A model generated the notes under the pieces. It searched no databases. It saw only the letters and a program-made list of their open reading frames with translations, and was not told the origin of the DNA. This document shows positions 56,778 to 64,000 of a stretch of 64,000 nt of DNA, in pieces. Location: the NCBI GenBank assembly GCA_944325895.1, contig CALVCA010000005.1, forward strand, positions 53,015-117,014, in the 5' to 3' direction. This DNA is from Candidatus Gastranaerophilales bacterium. GTDB taxonomy: Bacteria; Cyanobacteriota; Vampirovibrionia; Gastranaerophilales; Gastranaerophilaceae. Position 1 is the first letter of the stretch, and every line of letters begins with the position of its first letter. The position numbers and the translations under genes are program-made.

Positions 56778-57764
56778 ATGATGAGGACAGCAGTTATAAA
56801 TAAGGGAAAAATAGTAATAAAAGAAATGCCGGATTTGGTATTAGACGGCAAACAGGGGGCGGTAGTAAGAGTATTGGGCTGCGGGTTGTGCGGTTCTGAT
56901 ATAGTAAAATTTATCCAAAAAATTTCAAAAGACGGTACTGTTTTAGGTCATGAAATCGTTGCCGAAGTCGTTGAAGTTAACTCCAAAACCAATTTCAAAC
57001 CCGGTGATGTTATTGTAACATCCCACCATATCCCGTGCGGTGAGTGCGTTTATTGCCGAAACGGCAATGTTTCCATGTGCGAACATTTTAAAGCAACTAA
57101 CTTAAAACCCGGCGGGTTTAGCGAATATGTCTATTTGACGGAAGAACACTTGAAAAATGTTGCACATTTAAAGCCCGAAAACTTAACCGATATTGAGGCG
57201 GCTTATTATGAACCTTTAGGTTGCTGCGTCAGAGGGATTAAGCGTGCAAATTTAAGAGGAAACTCTACTGCACTTGTAATCGGGTTGGGAACAATCGGGC
57301 TTATTATGGCACAGGCTTTGAAAGCTTTCGGAATGGATGTTATAGGATGCGACCTTATCCCCGAAAGAGTTAACCGTTTAAGAAATTTGGGCATTGCTGC
57401 CTGCAGTGTAAAAGAATTAGACCCGAATTTTAAAGCCGACGGTGTTTTTATGACCTCAGGTGCGGATAAAGCCATTAATACCGCTTTGAAGTTTGTCAGA
57501 AACGGCGGGAAAATTTTGGTATTTTCAAGCACTCCGAGCAATTGGGGTTATGCAAACAACGAAATTTACTATAGAGAATTGACGGTTTTGGGAAGTTATT
57601 CGCCTGCACCGGTTGATTTGGCTGACTCTTTGAACCTTCTGCGTTCCAAGCAGGTTAAAGTGGACGGACTTTCTACCGTTTACAAGCTTGACGATATTCA
57701 AAAAGCCTTTGATGACACCATAAACAACCGAATTATGAAAGCTTATATAAAAATTAAGGATTAA
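56778..57764 (+). CDS. Zinc-dependent medium-chain dehydrogenase, first of tandem pair
   Basis: 328 residues. GroES-like part with VLGCGLCGSDIVKFIQ, GHEIVAEVVEV and a structural zinc knuckle CGECVYCRNGNVSMCEH (four Cys). The Rossmann part has LVIGLGTIGLIMAQALKAFG and DLIPERVNRLRNLG; the Asp after the second strand suggests NAD. The family includes sorbitol, threonine and alcohol dehydrogenases; the substrate is not readable. Two bases separate it from the next gene, a paralogue, so a two-step or heteromeric use is plausible. Start MMRTAVINKGK. Confidence 0.85.
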   Translation: MMRTAVINKGKIVIKEMPDLVLDGKQGAVVRVLGCGLCGSDIVKFIQKISKDGTVLGHEIVAEVVEVNSKTNFKPGDVIVTSHHIPCGECVYCRNGNVSMCEHFKATNLKPGGFSEYVYLTEEHLKNVAHLKPENLTDIEAAYYEPLGCCVRGIKRANLRGNSTALVIGLGTIGLIMAQALKAFGMDVIGCDLIPERVNRLRNLGIAACSVKELDPNFKADGVFMTSGADKAINTALKFVRNGGKILVFSSTPSNWGYANNEIYYRELTVLGSYSPAPVDLADSLNLLRSKQVKVDGLSTVYKLDDIQKAFDDTINNRIMKAYIKIKD

Positions 57765-57766
57765 AA

Positions 57767-58792
57767 ATGCGTGCAATACAATATTACGGACCTCAAAACA
57801 TAAAGCTGGAAGAAGTTATGGTTAAACCGCCCGAAGAAGGTGAGGTTGTCGTAAAAATCGAGGCTGCTCTTACCTGCGGAACTGATGTTAAAACTTACAG
57901 ACGGGGACATCCTGTTTTGATAAAAAATATTCCCTCGGGATTCGGGCATGAATTTTCGGGTGTTGTTGAAAAAGTAGGCAGAAATGTTGAAAATTTTAAA
58001 CCCGGTGACAGAGTTGTTGCAGCTAATTCAGCTCCCTGCGGGCACTGCTTTTTTTGCAGAAAAGAAGAATATAATTTGTGTGAAAATTTGGATTTATTAA
58101 ACGGGGCATATGCTGAATATATTACAGTTCCGGCAAGAATTGTCGAAAAAAATATGCTCATTTTGCCTGATAATGTCAGCTTTGAAAGAGCGGCATTTTC
58201 CGAACCGCTTGCAAATGTCGTCCACGGGGTTGAAAGAACCGGAATTAAAGAAGGTGATACGGTCGGAATTATCGGGATTGGTCCTATAGGGCTTATGTTT
58301 GCTAGACTTGCAAAATTAAAAGGAGCTAAAGTTATTGCCGCTGGCAGAAATCCTTTAAAACTCAAAATGGCGGACGAATTTTCGCACGCTGATGAAATTA
58401 TTGACTTGAAAAAATATCCTAACCCCGAAAAAATATTTACTTCATTTACTGAAAAGGGGCTTGACGTTGCTGTCGAATGCGTCGGATTGCCTGAAATTTG
58501 GGAAAGGATTTTCTCCTGCGTCAGACCCGGAGGTAAAGTTCACTTTTTTGGCGGGTGTAAATCAGGTTCTACCGTAACTTTTGATACCACTAAAATGCAT
58601 TACGGCGATATTACCATGATGAGCGTGTTTCACCACACCCCGAAATATTTCAGGATGGCTCTTGATTATATTTCATCCGGCAAAGTTGAAGTTGAAAAAC
58701 TTATAACTGATACTCTCCCGCTTGATAAAGTAGAATACGCCTTAAATCAGCATATAGAGGGTAAAGCTATTAAATTTTTAATAAAACCGTAA
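57767..58792 (+). CDS. Zinc-dependent medium-chain dehydrogenase, second of tandem pair
   Basis: 341 residues. TCGTDVKTYRRGHP (catalytic Cys), GHEFSGVVEKVGRNVENFKPGDRV (read as GHEFSGVVEKVGRN), structural zinc CGHCFFCRKEEYNLCENLD, EPLANVVHGVERTGI and Rossmann VGIIGIGPIGLMFARLAKL. It keeps more of the classical ADH/sorbitol-dehydrogenase pattern than its neighbour. Cofactor and substrate not decidable. It ends just before the promoter of the repeat-bearing pilin. Confidence 0.87.
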   Translation: MRAIQYYGPQNIKLEEVMVKPPEEGEVVVKIEAALTCGTDVKTYRRGHPVLIKNIPSGFGHEFSGVVEKVGRNVENFKPGDRVVAANSAPCGHCFFCRKEEYNLCENLDLLNGAYAEYITVPARIVEKNMLILPDNVSFERAAFSEPLANVVHGVERTGIKEGDTVGIIGIGPIGLMFARLAKLKGAKVIAAGRNPLKLKMADEFSHADEIIDLKKYPNPEKIFTSFTEKGLDVAVECVGLPEIWERIFSCVRPGGKVHFFGGCKSGSTVTFDTTKMHYGDITMMSVFHHTPKYFRMALDYISSGKVEVEKLITDTLPLDKVEYALNQHIEGKAIKFLIKP

Positions 58793-58797
58793 TATAT

Positions 58798-58826
58798 TTG
58801 ACTCATTTCTTATATATATATATAAT
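58798..58826 (+). promoter_or_regulatory. Near-consensus promoter of the repeat-bearing pilin
   Basis: TTGACT (58798-58803), 17-base spacer, TATAAT (58821-58826), followed by ACAGGAGG ahead of the ATG. Among the strongest promoter/ribosome-site combinations in the window. Confidence 0.78.
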
Positions 58827-58849
58827 TGTAAAAAACAGGAGGAATTTAT

Positions 58850-59992
58850 ATGAAAAAACACGGATTTACTTTGACAGAAATCCTGATTGCTTTAGCAATC
58901 ATAGGTGTCGTGTCAGCTTTGACACTTCCGGGGTTGATGACAAACTATCAGGAAAAAACTTTTGTAACTCAATTGCAGACAACCTACAATTTGATTACAA
59001 ATGCGGCTGCTCAATTGAGAACGGATGAACAGGTGGACAGTTTAGCTGAATCTTCTCTTGCATCCAGCGGCGGTCCTGCTGCATTTTTACAAAATTATTT
59101 TGATGTGACAAGCATGTGTACATCAAACAGTTTGGCTTATGATTGTACTATGAAAACAATATCTGCCGATACGTACTCTACAACGGTTAAAGGCAGACGT
59201 TCAACTGGAGGCAGTAATGGTGGCTCCAATGTATCTGTCAACCCTAATCTTCCTGATGTATCTATCGGCGGCAGTGTGGAAGTCGGAGGTAATAATGGCG
59301 GATCTAACGTATCTGTCAACCCTAATCTTCCTGATGTATCTATCGGCGGCAGTGTGGAAGTCGGAGGTAATAATGGCGGATCTAAACCTGATGTGACCGT
59401 TAAACCGACTATTCCTGACATGTCTGTCGGCGGCAGTGTGGAAGTCGGTGGCAACAAAACACCAAGCGATTCTTCTACAGGAGATAAAGCAACATCAGGT
59501 GATAATAGCGGTGAATTTGGTAAAAAACCCAATTCCGGCACCGATGGTAATAATACTACCGACGGTCCTAAAACTACCGACGGTAATAAAACAACCGGTT
59601 CAACTGCACAACAAAGCCTTGATACATCTTGTTTCTCAGCTCAATACAGATCGCTTGATAAATCGGAAAAAGCTACTCCCGATCTTGCAAGTCAGGCAAA
59701 TAAAGCTTGTGCTAAGCTTACAACCGGTGCAAGCGTTTGTATAGATAAGATGAGTTCATCTTATTCTATGGTGTCTGTTGATGTTAACGGCCCTGATGCT
59801 CCAAATATCGCCGGCAGAGATTACTTCACATTCTATCTTCTCCCAAACGGCAGTGTTGCGGAAAGCACAACCGGTGCCAGTGTTGATGCTTCGGCTCAAC
59901 ATTGCGAAGGCAACAGTGCTGATGTAAACGCTAAAAATGCCAGGGGTTGTTTCTCCCGTATTGTAAAAGACGGTTGGAAAATGACTTATTAA
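58850..59992 (+). CDS. Type IV pilin-like protein with inserted Gly-rich repeats
   Basis: 380 residues. Prepilin leader MKKHG|FTLTEILIALAIIG with Glu at +5 and a pilin helix to about residue 45. Residues about 122-205 are an inserted low-complexity region of 26- to 28-residue units (GGSVEVGGNNGGSNVSVNPN is part of one), then Gly/Thr-rich DGNNTTDGPKTTDGN. The C-terminal domain (about 258-380) has Cys pairs and VSVDVNGPDAPNIAGRDYFT and GCFSRIVKDGWKMTY, a form common in minor pilins of the same style. It would be processed by a prepilin peptidase and assembled by the system encoded at 30-36 kb; the repeats should project outward. Confidence 0.85.
   Translation: MKKHGFTLTEILIALAIIGVVSALTLPGLMTNYQEKTFVTQLQTTYNLITNAAAQLRTDEQVDSLAESSLASSGGPAAFLQNYFDVTSMCTSNSLAYDCTMKTISADTYSTTVKGRRSTGGSNGGSNVSVNPNLPDVSIGGSVEVGGNNGGSNVSVNPNLPDVSIGGSVEVGGNNGGSKPDVTVKPTIPDMSVGGSVEVGGNKTPSDSSTGDKATSGDNSGEFGKKPNSGTDGNNTTDGPKTTDGNKTTGSTAQQSLDTSCFSAQYRSLDKSEKATPDLASQANKACAKLTTGASVCIDKMSSSYSMVSVDVNGPDAPNIAGRDYFTFYLLPNGSVAESTTGASVDASAQHCEGNSADVNAKNARGCFSRIVKDGWKMTY
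59214..59456. repeat. 78-bp tandem repeats in the pilin gene
   Basis: GGCGGCAGTGTGGAAGTCGG occurs at 59267, 59345 and (last base changed) 59429; the first two units are almost identical over 78 bp, the third is diverged with an 84-bp spacing. All remain in frame. Confidence 0.85.
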
Positions 59993-59998
59993 TTAAAA

Positions 59999-60026
59999 AA
60001 AAGGCTGACAATTTGTCAGCCTTTTA
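59999..60026. terminator. Bidirectional terminator after the pilin
   Basis: 8-bp stem GGCTGACA/TGTCAGCC (60003-60021) with ATT loop, extended by A4/T4, T run on plus and T-rich on minus. The stop of the 52-residue minus-strand gene lies inside it. Confidence 0.88.
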
Positions 60027-60174
60027 TTGCATTTAAATGCCTCTTAATCCCTGCGTCTGCATTAATCATATTTGCATGCATTAACGCCATTGAACGGCGT
60101 TTTCTCGCTCCTCTTAATATAAATTCAACACTTTCGCTTATATTATACGAAGGTTGTGTAATCTTTTTTAGCAT
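60016..60174 (-). CDS. Small basic hypothetical protein, 52 residues
   Basis: Reads MLKKITQPSYNISESVEFIL and then RGARKRRSMALMHANMINAD, ending HLNAIKG with a TGA inside the terminator hairpin. An AAGGAG box eight bases before the ATG supports it. Strongly basic (RGARKRR) with a helical second half. Could be a nucleic-acid-binding small protein; not recognised. Confidence 0.55.
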   Translation of the reverse strand: MLKKITQPSYNISESVEFILRGARKRRSMALMHANMINADAGIKRHLNAIKG

Positions 60175-60360
60175 TGTATAACTCCTTATATTCCTTTTAT
60201 CGGATGTTTTTTTTAAATCTTTAATTAAAACATTTATTTTGTAACAAAGATTAACATTGTAAAAAAATCAACATAAAAATTTACGTTATGAAACATTTTG
60301 AGTCATGTTGACATGGTTTGTGCTAAGTTAATAAATGTAGAATGTTAAGGAGATTAATGA

Positions 60361-60897
60361 ATGTCTGAATACTTGAGCAAGGAAGAGATTAAACAATGGA
60401 GAAGCTCACTGGAAAAGATTACGTTAGAGGAATTTGCTGCCAGATTAGGGAAAAAATTGGAACATGATAAACCGACAAACGACATTGTCGACATTGTTCT
60501 GAAAGGCAAGCCGGTTATCTCAACGGAAGATAGCTGGCAGCAGTCGAAAGTCGAAAGGCTAAGCTCTATAGCTGAAAGAGCACTTGAACGTGAAAAAGAA
60601 ATTGCTCCGTCGCCTTTTTTGGCTGTTAAGCCGCAGGTTAAGAAAACTGCTAAAAAATCCGCTAAAAAAACCGATGAAGTTAGCATTATTTTCAAAAAAG
60701 CTTTGACTGACAGAGAACAAAAAGTATTTGATTATTTTGCACAAAACTGTAATCAGGTTGTTTATGCAAAAGATTTAGCAGCACTTTTGAATTTGCCGAG
60801 AGATTATGTTTATAAATATATTAAAAATCTCCGTGCAAAAATTGACGGTGATAACCTCAAAAACGCCGATAAAGGCGGATTTATTCTTGCAATATAA
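60361..60897 (+). CDS. DNA-binding protein with OmpR-type winged helix, no receiver domain
   Basis: 178 residues. N-terminal helices (SKEEIKQWRSSLEKITLEEF), a Lys/Ala-rich linker KKTAKKSAKKTDE (about 100-112) and a C-terminal winged helix (about 114-178): LTDREQKVFDYFAQNCNQVV, KDLAALLNLPRDYVYKYIKN and LRAKIDGDNLKNADKGGFIL. The layout matches the OmpR/PhoB effector domain, in which the loop, recognition helix and C-terminal hairpin are present. There is no phosphoacceptor domain, so it is not a classical response regulator. AAGGAG box ahead of the ATG. Closed by its own terminator; typA follows. Confidence 0.65.
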   Translation: MSEYLSKEEIKQWRSSLEKITLEEFAARLGKKLEHDKPTNDIVDIVLKGKPVISTEDSWQQSKVERLSSIAERALEREKEIAPSPFLAVKPQVKKTAKKSAKKTDEVSIIFKKALTDREQKVFDYFAQNCNQVVYAKDLAALLNLPRDYVYKYIKNLRAKIDGDNLKNADKGGFILAI

Positions 60898-60900
60898 AAA

Positions 60901-60924
60901 AAACTCCCTTTAAGGGAGTTTTTT
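60901..60924 (+). terminator. Terminator after the winged-helix gene
   Basis: Stem AAACTCCC/GGGAGTTT (60901-60921) with a short loop and T run, four bases after the stop. Confidence 0.85.
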
Positions 60925-60939
60925 CAGCCGAAAAAAATT

Positions 60940-62736
60940 ATGACAGTTAACGAAAATATAAGAAACATAGCAATAATAGCACACGTAGACCACGGTAAAA
61001 CCACGCTTGTCGATTGTTTATTAAAACAGGCGGGGGTTTTCAGGGAAAACCAGCACGTTGAAGAACGGGTTTTGGACAGCAATGATTTGGAACGTGAAAG
61101 AGGTATTACTATTCTTTCCAAGAATATTTCCATCAATTATAAAGGCTGTAAAATTAACGTTGTGGATACTCCGGGACACGCTGATTTCGGCGGTGAAGTG
61201 GAACGTGTTTTGGGCATGGTGGACGGTGCTTTGTTAATTGTTGATGCTGCCGAAGGCCCTATGCCTCAGACAAGGTTTGTTCTGTCTAAAGCTCTTGAAT
61301 TAGGGTTGAAAATCATTGTTGTTATTAATAAAATCGATAAACCCGCTGCAGAACCGCTGACTGCTTTGGACAAGGTTTTTGATTTGTTTACGGAGTTGAC
61401 GGACAGAGAAGACTTGATTGATTTTCCGTTTATTTTTTCAAGCAGCTTGCACGGATTTGCAGTAAAAGATTTGGATGACGAAAGAAAAGACATGGTTCCG
61501 CTTTTGGACTGTATTTTGGCAAATATCGAGCCTCCCGAAGGTGATGAGAATTTACCTTTGCAGTTTAGAGCAGCATCTTTGGATTATAACGAATATGTCG
61601 GCAGAATTGTTATAGGACGTATTGCAAACGGTAAAATTAAATCTCAGGAACAGGTTTGCCTTGTTCACGCTGACGGCTCGCAGGAAAGAGGAAAAATTAC
61701 AAAACTTTTCGGATTTAAAGATTTGGGCAGAGTGGAAATTCAGGAGGCTTTTGCCGGTGATATTGTCGGTATTGCAGGATTTTCGGATATCCAAATAGGT
61801 GAAAGTATTTGCGATTTGAATAATCCTAAACCGCTTCCGCTTATCCACGTTGATGAACCTACTCTGCAGATGAATTTTTCCGTAAATGACAGCCCGTTTG
61901 CCGGTACTGAAGGAAAATTTGTTACTTCCCGCCAGTTAAGAAAAAGGCTTTATAATGAGCTTGAAAAAAATGTCAGCTTAAGGGTTGAAGATACCGACTC
62001 AACGGATGTGTTCAGAGTTTCGGGCAGGGGTGAATTGCATTTGGGTATTTTAATCGAAACAATGCGTCGTGAAGGTTATGAATTTGCGGTTTCCAAGCCC
62101 GAGGTTATTTATAAAGAAATTAACGGCGAAAAGTGCGAACCGTATGAAAATTTGGTGATTGATGTTCCCGAAGCTTATGCGGGCAGCTGTATCGAAAGAC
62201 TTTCCGGCCGTAAGGGCGAAATGAAAGAAATGAATAACTCTAAAGGCAGAACTTCAATGGTATTCCATATCCCCGCCCGTGGACTTATCGGGTTTAGAAG
62301 TGAATTTATCAGGATGACCCGTGGTGAAGGGATTATGTACCATACGTTTTTGCACTACAGACCCTATGCCGGCGATATTCCCCGCCAAAGAAACGGTTCT
62401 ATTATCGCTCACGAACAGGGTGAAGCTATTCCGTATGCTTTGGCTCAATACGAAGACAGAGGTGTCTTTTTTATCACCCCGAAAACTAAAGTCTATAGAG
62501 GTATGATTATCGGTGAATGCAATAAACCGCAGGATATCGTGGTTAATATTTGCAAAACCAAAAAATTAACCAATATGCGTAGTGCAACAGCTGATGTTAT
62601 GGTTACGCTTCAGGCTTCCAGGAAAATGGCTCTTGAAGAATGTCTTGAATATATTTCCGATGATGAGCTTGTTGAAATTACTCCCGAAAATATCCGCATC
62701 AGAAAAGCGGATTTGAACAGAAAAATCTATAATTAA
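60940..62736 (+). CDS. typA: TypA/BipA ribosome-associated GTPase
   Basis: 598 residues, family length. G1 [19 protein letters not shown] (about 12-30), [14 protein letters not shown] (G2), [15 protein letters not shown] (G3), [10 protein letters not shown] (G4) and SSLHG (G5). Domains II to V and the TypA-only C-terminal domain ([20 protein letters not shown] and [20 protein letters not shown]) are complete. It is an EF-G-like GTPase needed for ribosome assembly at low temperature and stress. No ribosome box is evident, and the ATG lies 16 bases past the terminator. Its stop overlaps the opposing EamA gene by four bases. Confidence 0.96.
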   Translation: MTVNENIRNIAIIAHVDHGKTTLVDCLLKQAGVFRENQHVEERVLDSNDLERERGITILSKNISINYKGCKINVVDTPGHADFGGEVERVLGMVDGALLIVDAAEGPMPQTRFVLSKALELGLKIIVVINKIDKPAAEPLTALDKVFDLFTELTDREDLIDFPFIFSSSLHGFAVKDLDDERKDMVPLLDCILANIEPPEGDENLPLQFRAASLDYNEYVGRIVIGRIANGKIKSQEQVCLVHADGSQERGKITKLFGFKDLGRVEIQEAFAGDIVGIAGFSDIQIGESICDLNNPKPLPLIHVDEPTLQMNFSVNDSPFAGTEGKFVTSRQLRKRLYNELEKNVSLRVEDTDSTDVFRVSGRGELHLGILIETMRREGYEFAVSKPEVIYKEINGEKCEPYENLVIDVPEAYAGSCIERLSGRKGEMKEMNNSKGRTSMVFHIPARGLIGFRSEFIRMTRGEGIMYHTFLHYRPYAGDIPRQRNGSIIAHEQGEAIPYALAQYEDRGVFFITPKTKVYRGMIIGECNKPQDIVVNICKTKKLTNMRSATADVMVTLQASRKMALEECLEYISDDELVEITPENIRIRKADLNRKIYN

Positions 62737-63608
62737 GCTTTTTTTCTGATATATAAAGTTTGCAAAATAACGGAAATTATAATTAAAGCCATCCCGAGAT
62801 AAAATGCAGGGCTTAAGTCTTTGTTTTCCTGAAAAATTATTATTGCCAAAATTACCGTATAAACCGGTTCCAAATTGTAGCTTAAGTTTACCGTAAAAGG
62901 CGAAAGATATCTTAACGATTGGATTTGCAGTGCGTATAAACCGATTGTGGAAAGGGTTACAAGCAAGAATAAATAAAACATGTCGTGATTTGACGGTATG
63001 ATTGTCGTAACAGGAAAGATGTGCAGATAAAAAGGTAAAATCAGACTTACTATTAACAACCCGCCTAAAAATTCGTAAAAAAGCATGGTCGATGACGATT
63101 TGTAATGCTTTGCGTTCATCCTGTTCGTAATCGTATATAGTGCCGCAAACCCTGAGGATATTACACCTAATATTATACCTGTTCTGTATTGTGCATCAAA
63201 ATGAAATATTAATAATATCCCCAAAATTGTGATTAAACTGAATAAAATTTCGTGTTTATATACCCTGTGTTTTTCCAATAGCGGGTCAATTAGTGCCGTA
63301 AAAAAGCTTACCAGCGAAAAACATACTATCCCGATTGATACGTTTGCGTATTTTATGCTGCCGTAAAAAAATAACCAGTGGATACCTAAAAATATTCCGA
63401 CAAGTATTATTTTAAAAAAATTTTTTAAATCGGTTTTCGGCGGCTTTTTTATAAGCTCCAAAACGGGTAACAATATAATAACAGACATCAATAACCTGTA
63501 AAAAACCAGCAAACCTTCATTCAGGGTGATTATTCTGCCGAATATGCTTGTAAAACACGAAAGTATTATAGATAAATGCAGTTTTACATAAGGGTTGCGT
63601 AAATTCAT
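62733..63608 (-). CDS. EamA/DMT-superfamily permease
   Basis: 291 residues from MNLRNPYVKLHLS (ATG 63608); a TTG at 63644 is the alternative. Ten predicted membrane helices in two five-helix EamA repeats (about 7-140 and 150-285). Family-type residues are seen in FGRIITLNEGLLVFYRLLMS and in the second repeat LSPFTVNLSYNLEPVYTVIL. Members export amino acids, nucleotides or other metabolites; substrate not predictable. Ends in a basic tail TLYIRKKA. Converges with typA. Confidence 0.88.
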   Translation of the reverse strand: MNLRNPYVKLHLSIILSCFTSIFGRIITLNEGLLVFYRLLMSVIILLPVLELIKKPPKTDLKNFFKIILVGIFLGIHWLFFYGSIKYANVSIGIVCFSLVSFFTALIDPLLEKHRVYKHEILFSLITILGILLIFHFDAQYRTGIILGVISSGFAALYTITNRMNAKHYKSSSTMLFYEFLGGLLIVSLILPFYLHIFPVTTIIPSNHDMFYLFLLVTLSTIGLYALQIQSLRYLSPFTVNLSYNLEPVYTVILAIIIFQENKDLSPAFYLGMALIIISVILQTLYIRKKA

Positions 63609-63667
63609 ATAATTATTTTGCCAAATTTTTATGCTGTTTGTCAATTATGTGAAGGATTATTATTTGG

Positions 63668-64000
63668 AAGGGAATAAGTTCGTTAATAAAGAGTTGTTGG
63701 ATATTTACAGTGACACTGTCATCCTGAACTTGTTTGACTATTACCTTTGTCATCCTGAACTTGTTTGACTATTACCTTTGTCATCCTGAACTTGTTTGAC
63801 TACTACCTATGTCATCCTGAACTTGGTTCAGGATCTTGCCAGCGTTAGATGATATGCAAACTCTAATATACCTACGGTCTTGGATTTGTACGGCTCGCAA
63901 AAGCGTGGTTTTCGGGACGAGTATCGCTCACTCTTGTACAAATCCGCTGCGTAAAATTTCTCATTGCTCGCTAAAATTCATGCAAAACCCAATGTACCTA
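63668..64000. repeat. Composite intergenic repeat, copy 4 (runs off the window)
   Basis: Starts AAGGGAATAAGTTCGTTAAT, then three tandem 31-bp units beginning GTCATCCTGAACTTGTTTGA at 63718, 63749 and 63780, a fourth start at 63811 that turns into the hairpin ATCCTGAAC-TTG-GTTCAGGAT, and the GGATTTGTAC...GTACAAATCC palindrome (63884-63947) also found in copy 1. No gene in this stretch. Confidence 0.85.

Noticed and set aside
59137..59541. Minus-strand Pro/Leu-rich frame opposite the pilin repeats
   Set aside because: Shadow of the 78-bp repeats; no start signals and the plus-strand gene has a strong promoter.

Overview
The window is a gene-dense, AT-rich stretch of a bacterial chromosome with standard code usage; UGA is a real stop, and release factor 2 even carries the classical UGA frameshift. 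A secretin, an OmpA-like protein and type IV pilin-like proteins point to a double-membraned cell. The F1 beta and epsilon genes (atpD-atpC) form their own small operon away from the rest of the ATP synthase, the arrangement found in Cyanobacteria and plastids. With the peptidoglycan cluster, flagellar-type FliA and FliI, AdhE-type fermentation and several orphan proteins with short N-terminal leaders, the best guess is a non-photosynthetic cyanobacterial relative of the Melainabacteria/Vampirovibrionia (Gastranaerophilales) type. That placement is inference. No rRNA, prophage, transposase, CRISPR array or defence island was seen.

Layout. 1-4000: the end of an AdhE gene, a CNNM/CorC membrane protein, a secreted phosphoesterase and RqcP, separated by two copies of a modular intergenic repeat. 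4000-14400: rpsB-tsf, an orphan, a catalytically dead M16 paralogue, an OmpA-like lipoprotein-sized protein, fliA facing fliI, zupT, a TrpD-like transferase, tRNA-Lys, a GNAT and a sugar nucleotidyltransferase. 14500-23650: tRNA with CAU anticodon, malQ, a TPR-NHL protein, ahcY, a 1285-residue GH13 protein and ychF. 23680-25720: tandem CheD-like paralogues, a long hairpin, and small orphans. 25715-29170: pyrH-frr-cdsA-rnc-rpe. 29200-35750: a type II secretion/type IV pilus core (GspC/PilP-like, secretin, ATPase, platform protein). 36840-38650: atpD-atpC. 38635-44020: a coupled repeat-protein pair, prfB with its frameshift, orphans and glyS. 44061-46421: a pilin-YadA-S74 fusion. 46463-52258: murF-mraY-murD-ftsW-murG. 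52400-55300: rplU-rpmA, tandem thymidylate kinases and a YhaM-like protein. 55350-64000: repeat copies 3 and 4, a GNAT, two zinc dehydrogenases, a repeat-bearing pilin, an OmpR-type DNA-binding protein, typA and an EamA transporter.

The most striking item is the 786-residue protein at 44061-46421. It has a prepilin leader and pilin helix, about 25 YadA-like head repeats, and a C-terminal S74 self-cleaving chaperone with its Ser/Lys pair, followed by a coiled coil. It looks like a trimeric adhesin exported by the pilus/type II machine encoded at 30-36 kb instead of by a type V barrel. A second pilin-like protein (58850-59992) carries Gly-rich 26-residue repeats inserted in the middle. Other points of interest are the four-copy modular intergenic repeat, the paralogue pair with a conserved Cys/His, a TrpD with altered anthranilate-site residues, and a GH13 enzyme with a very large insertion.
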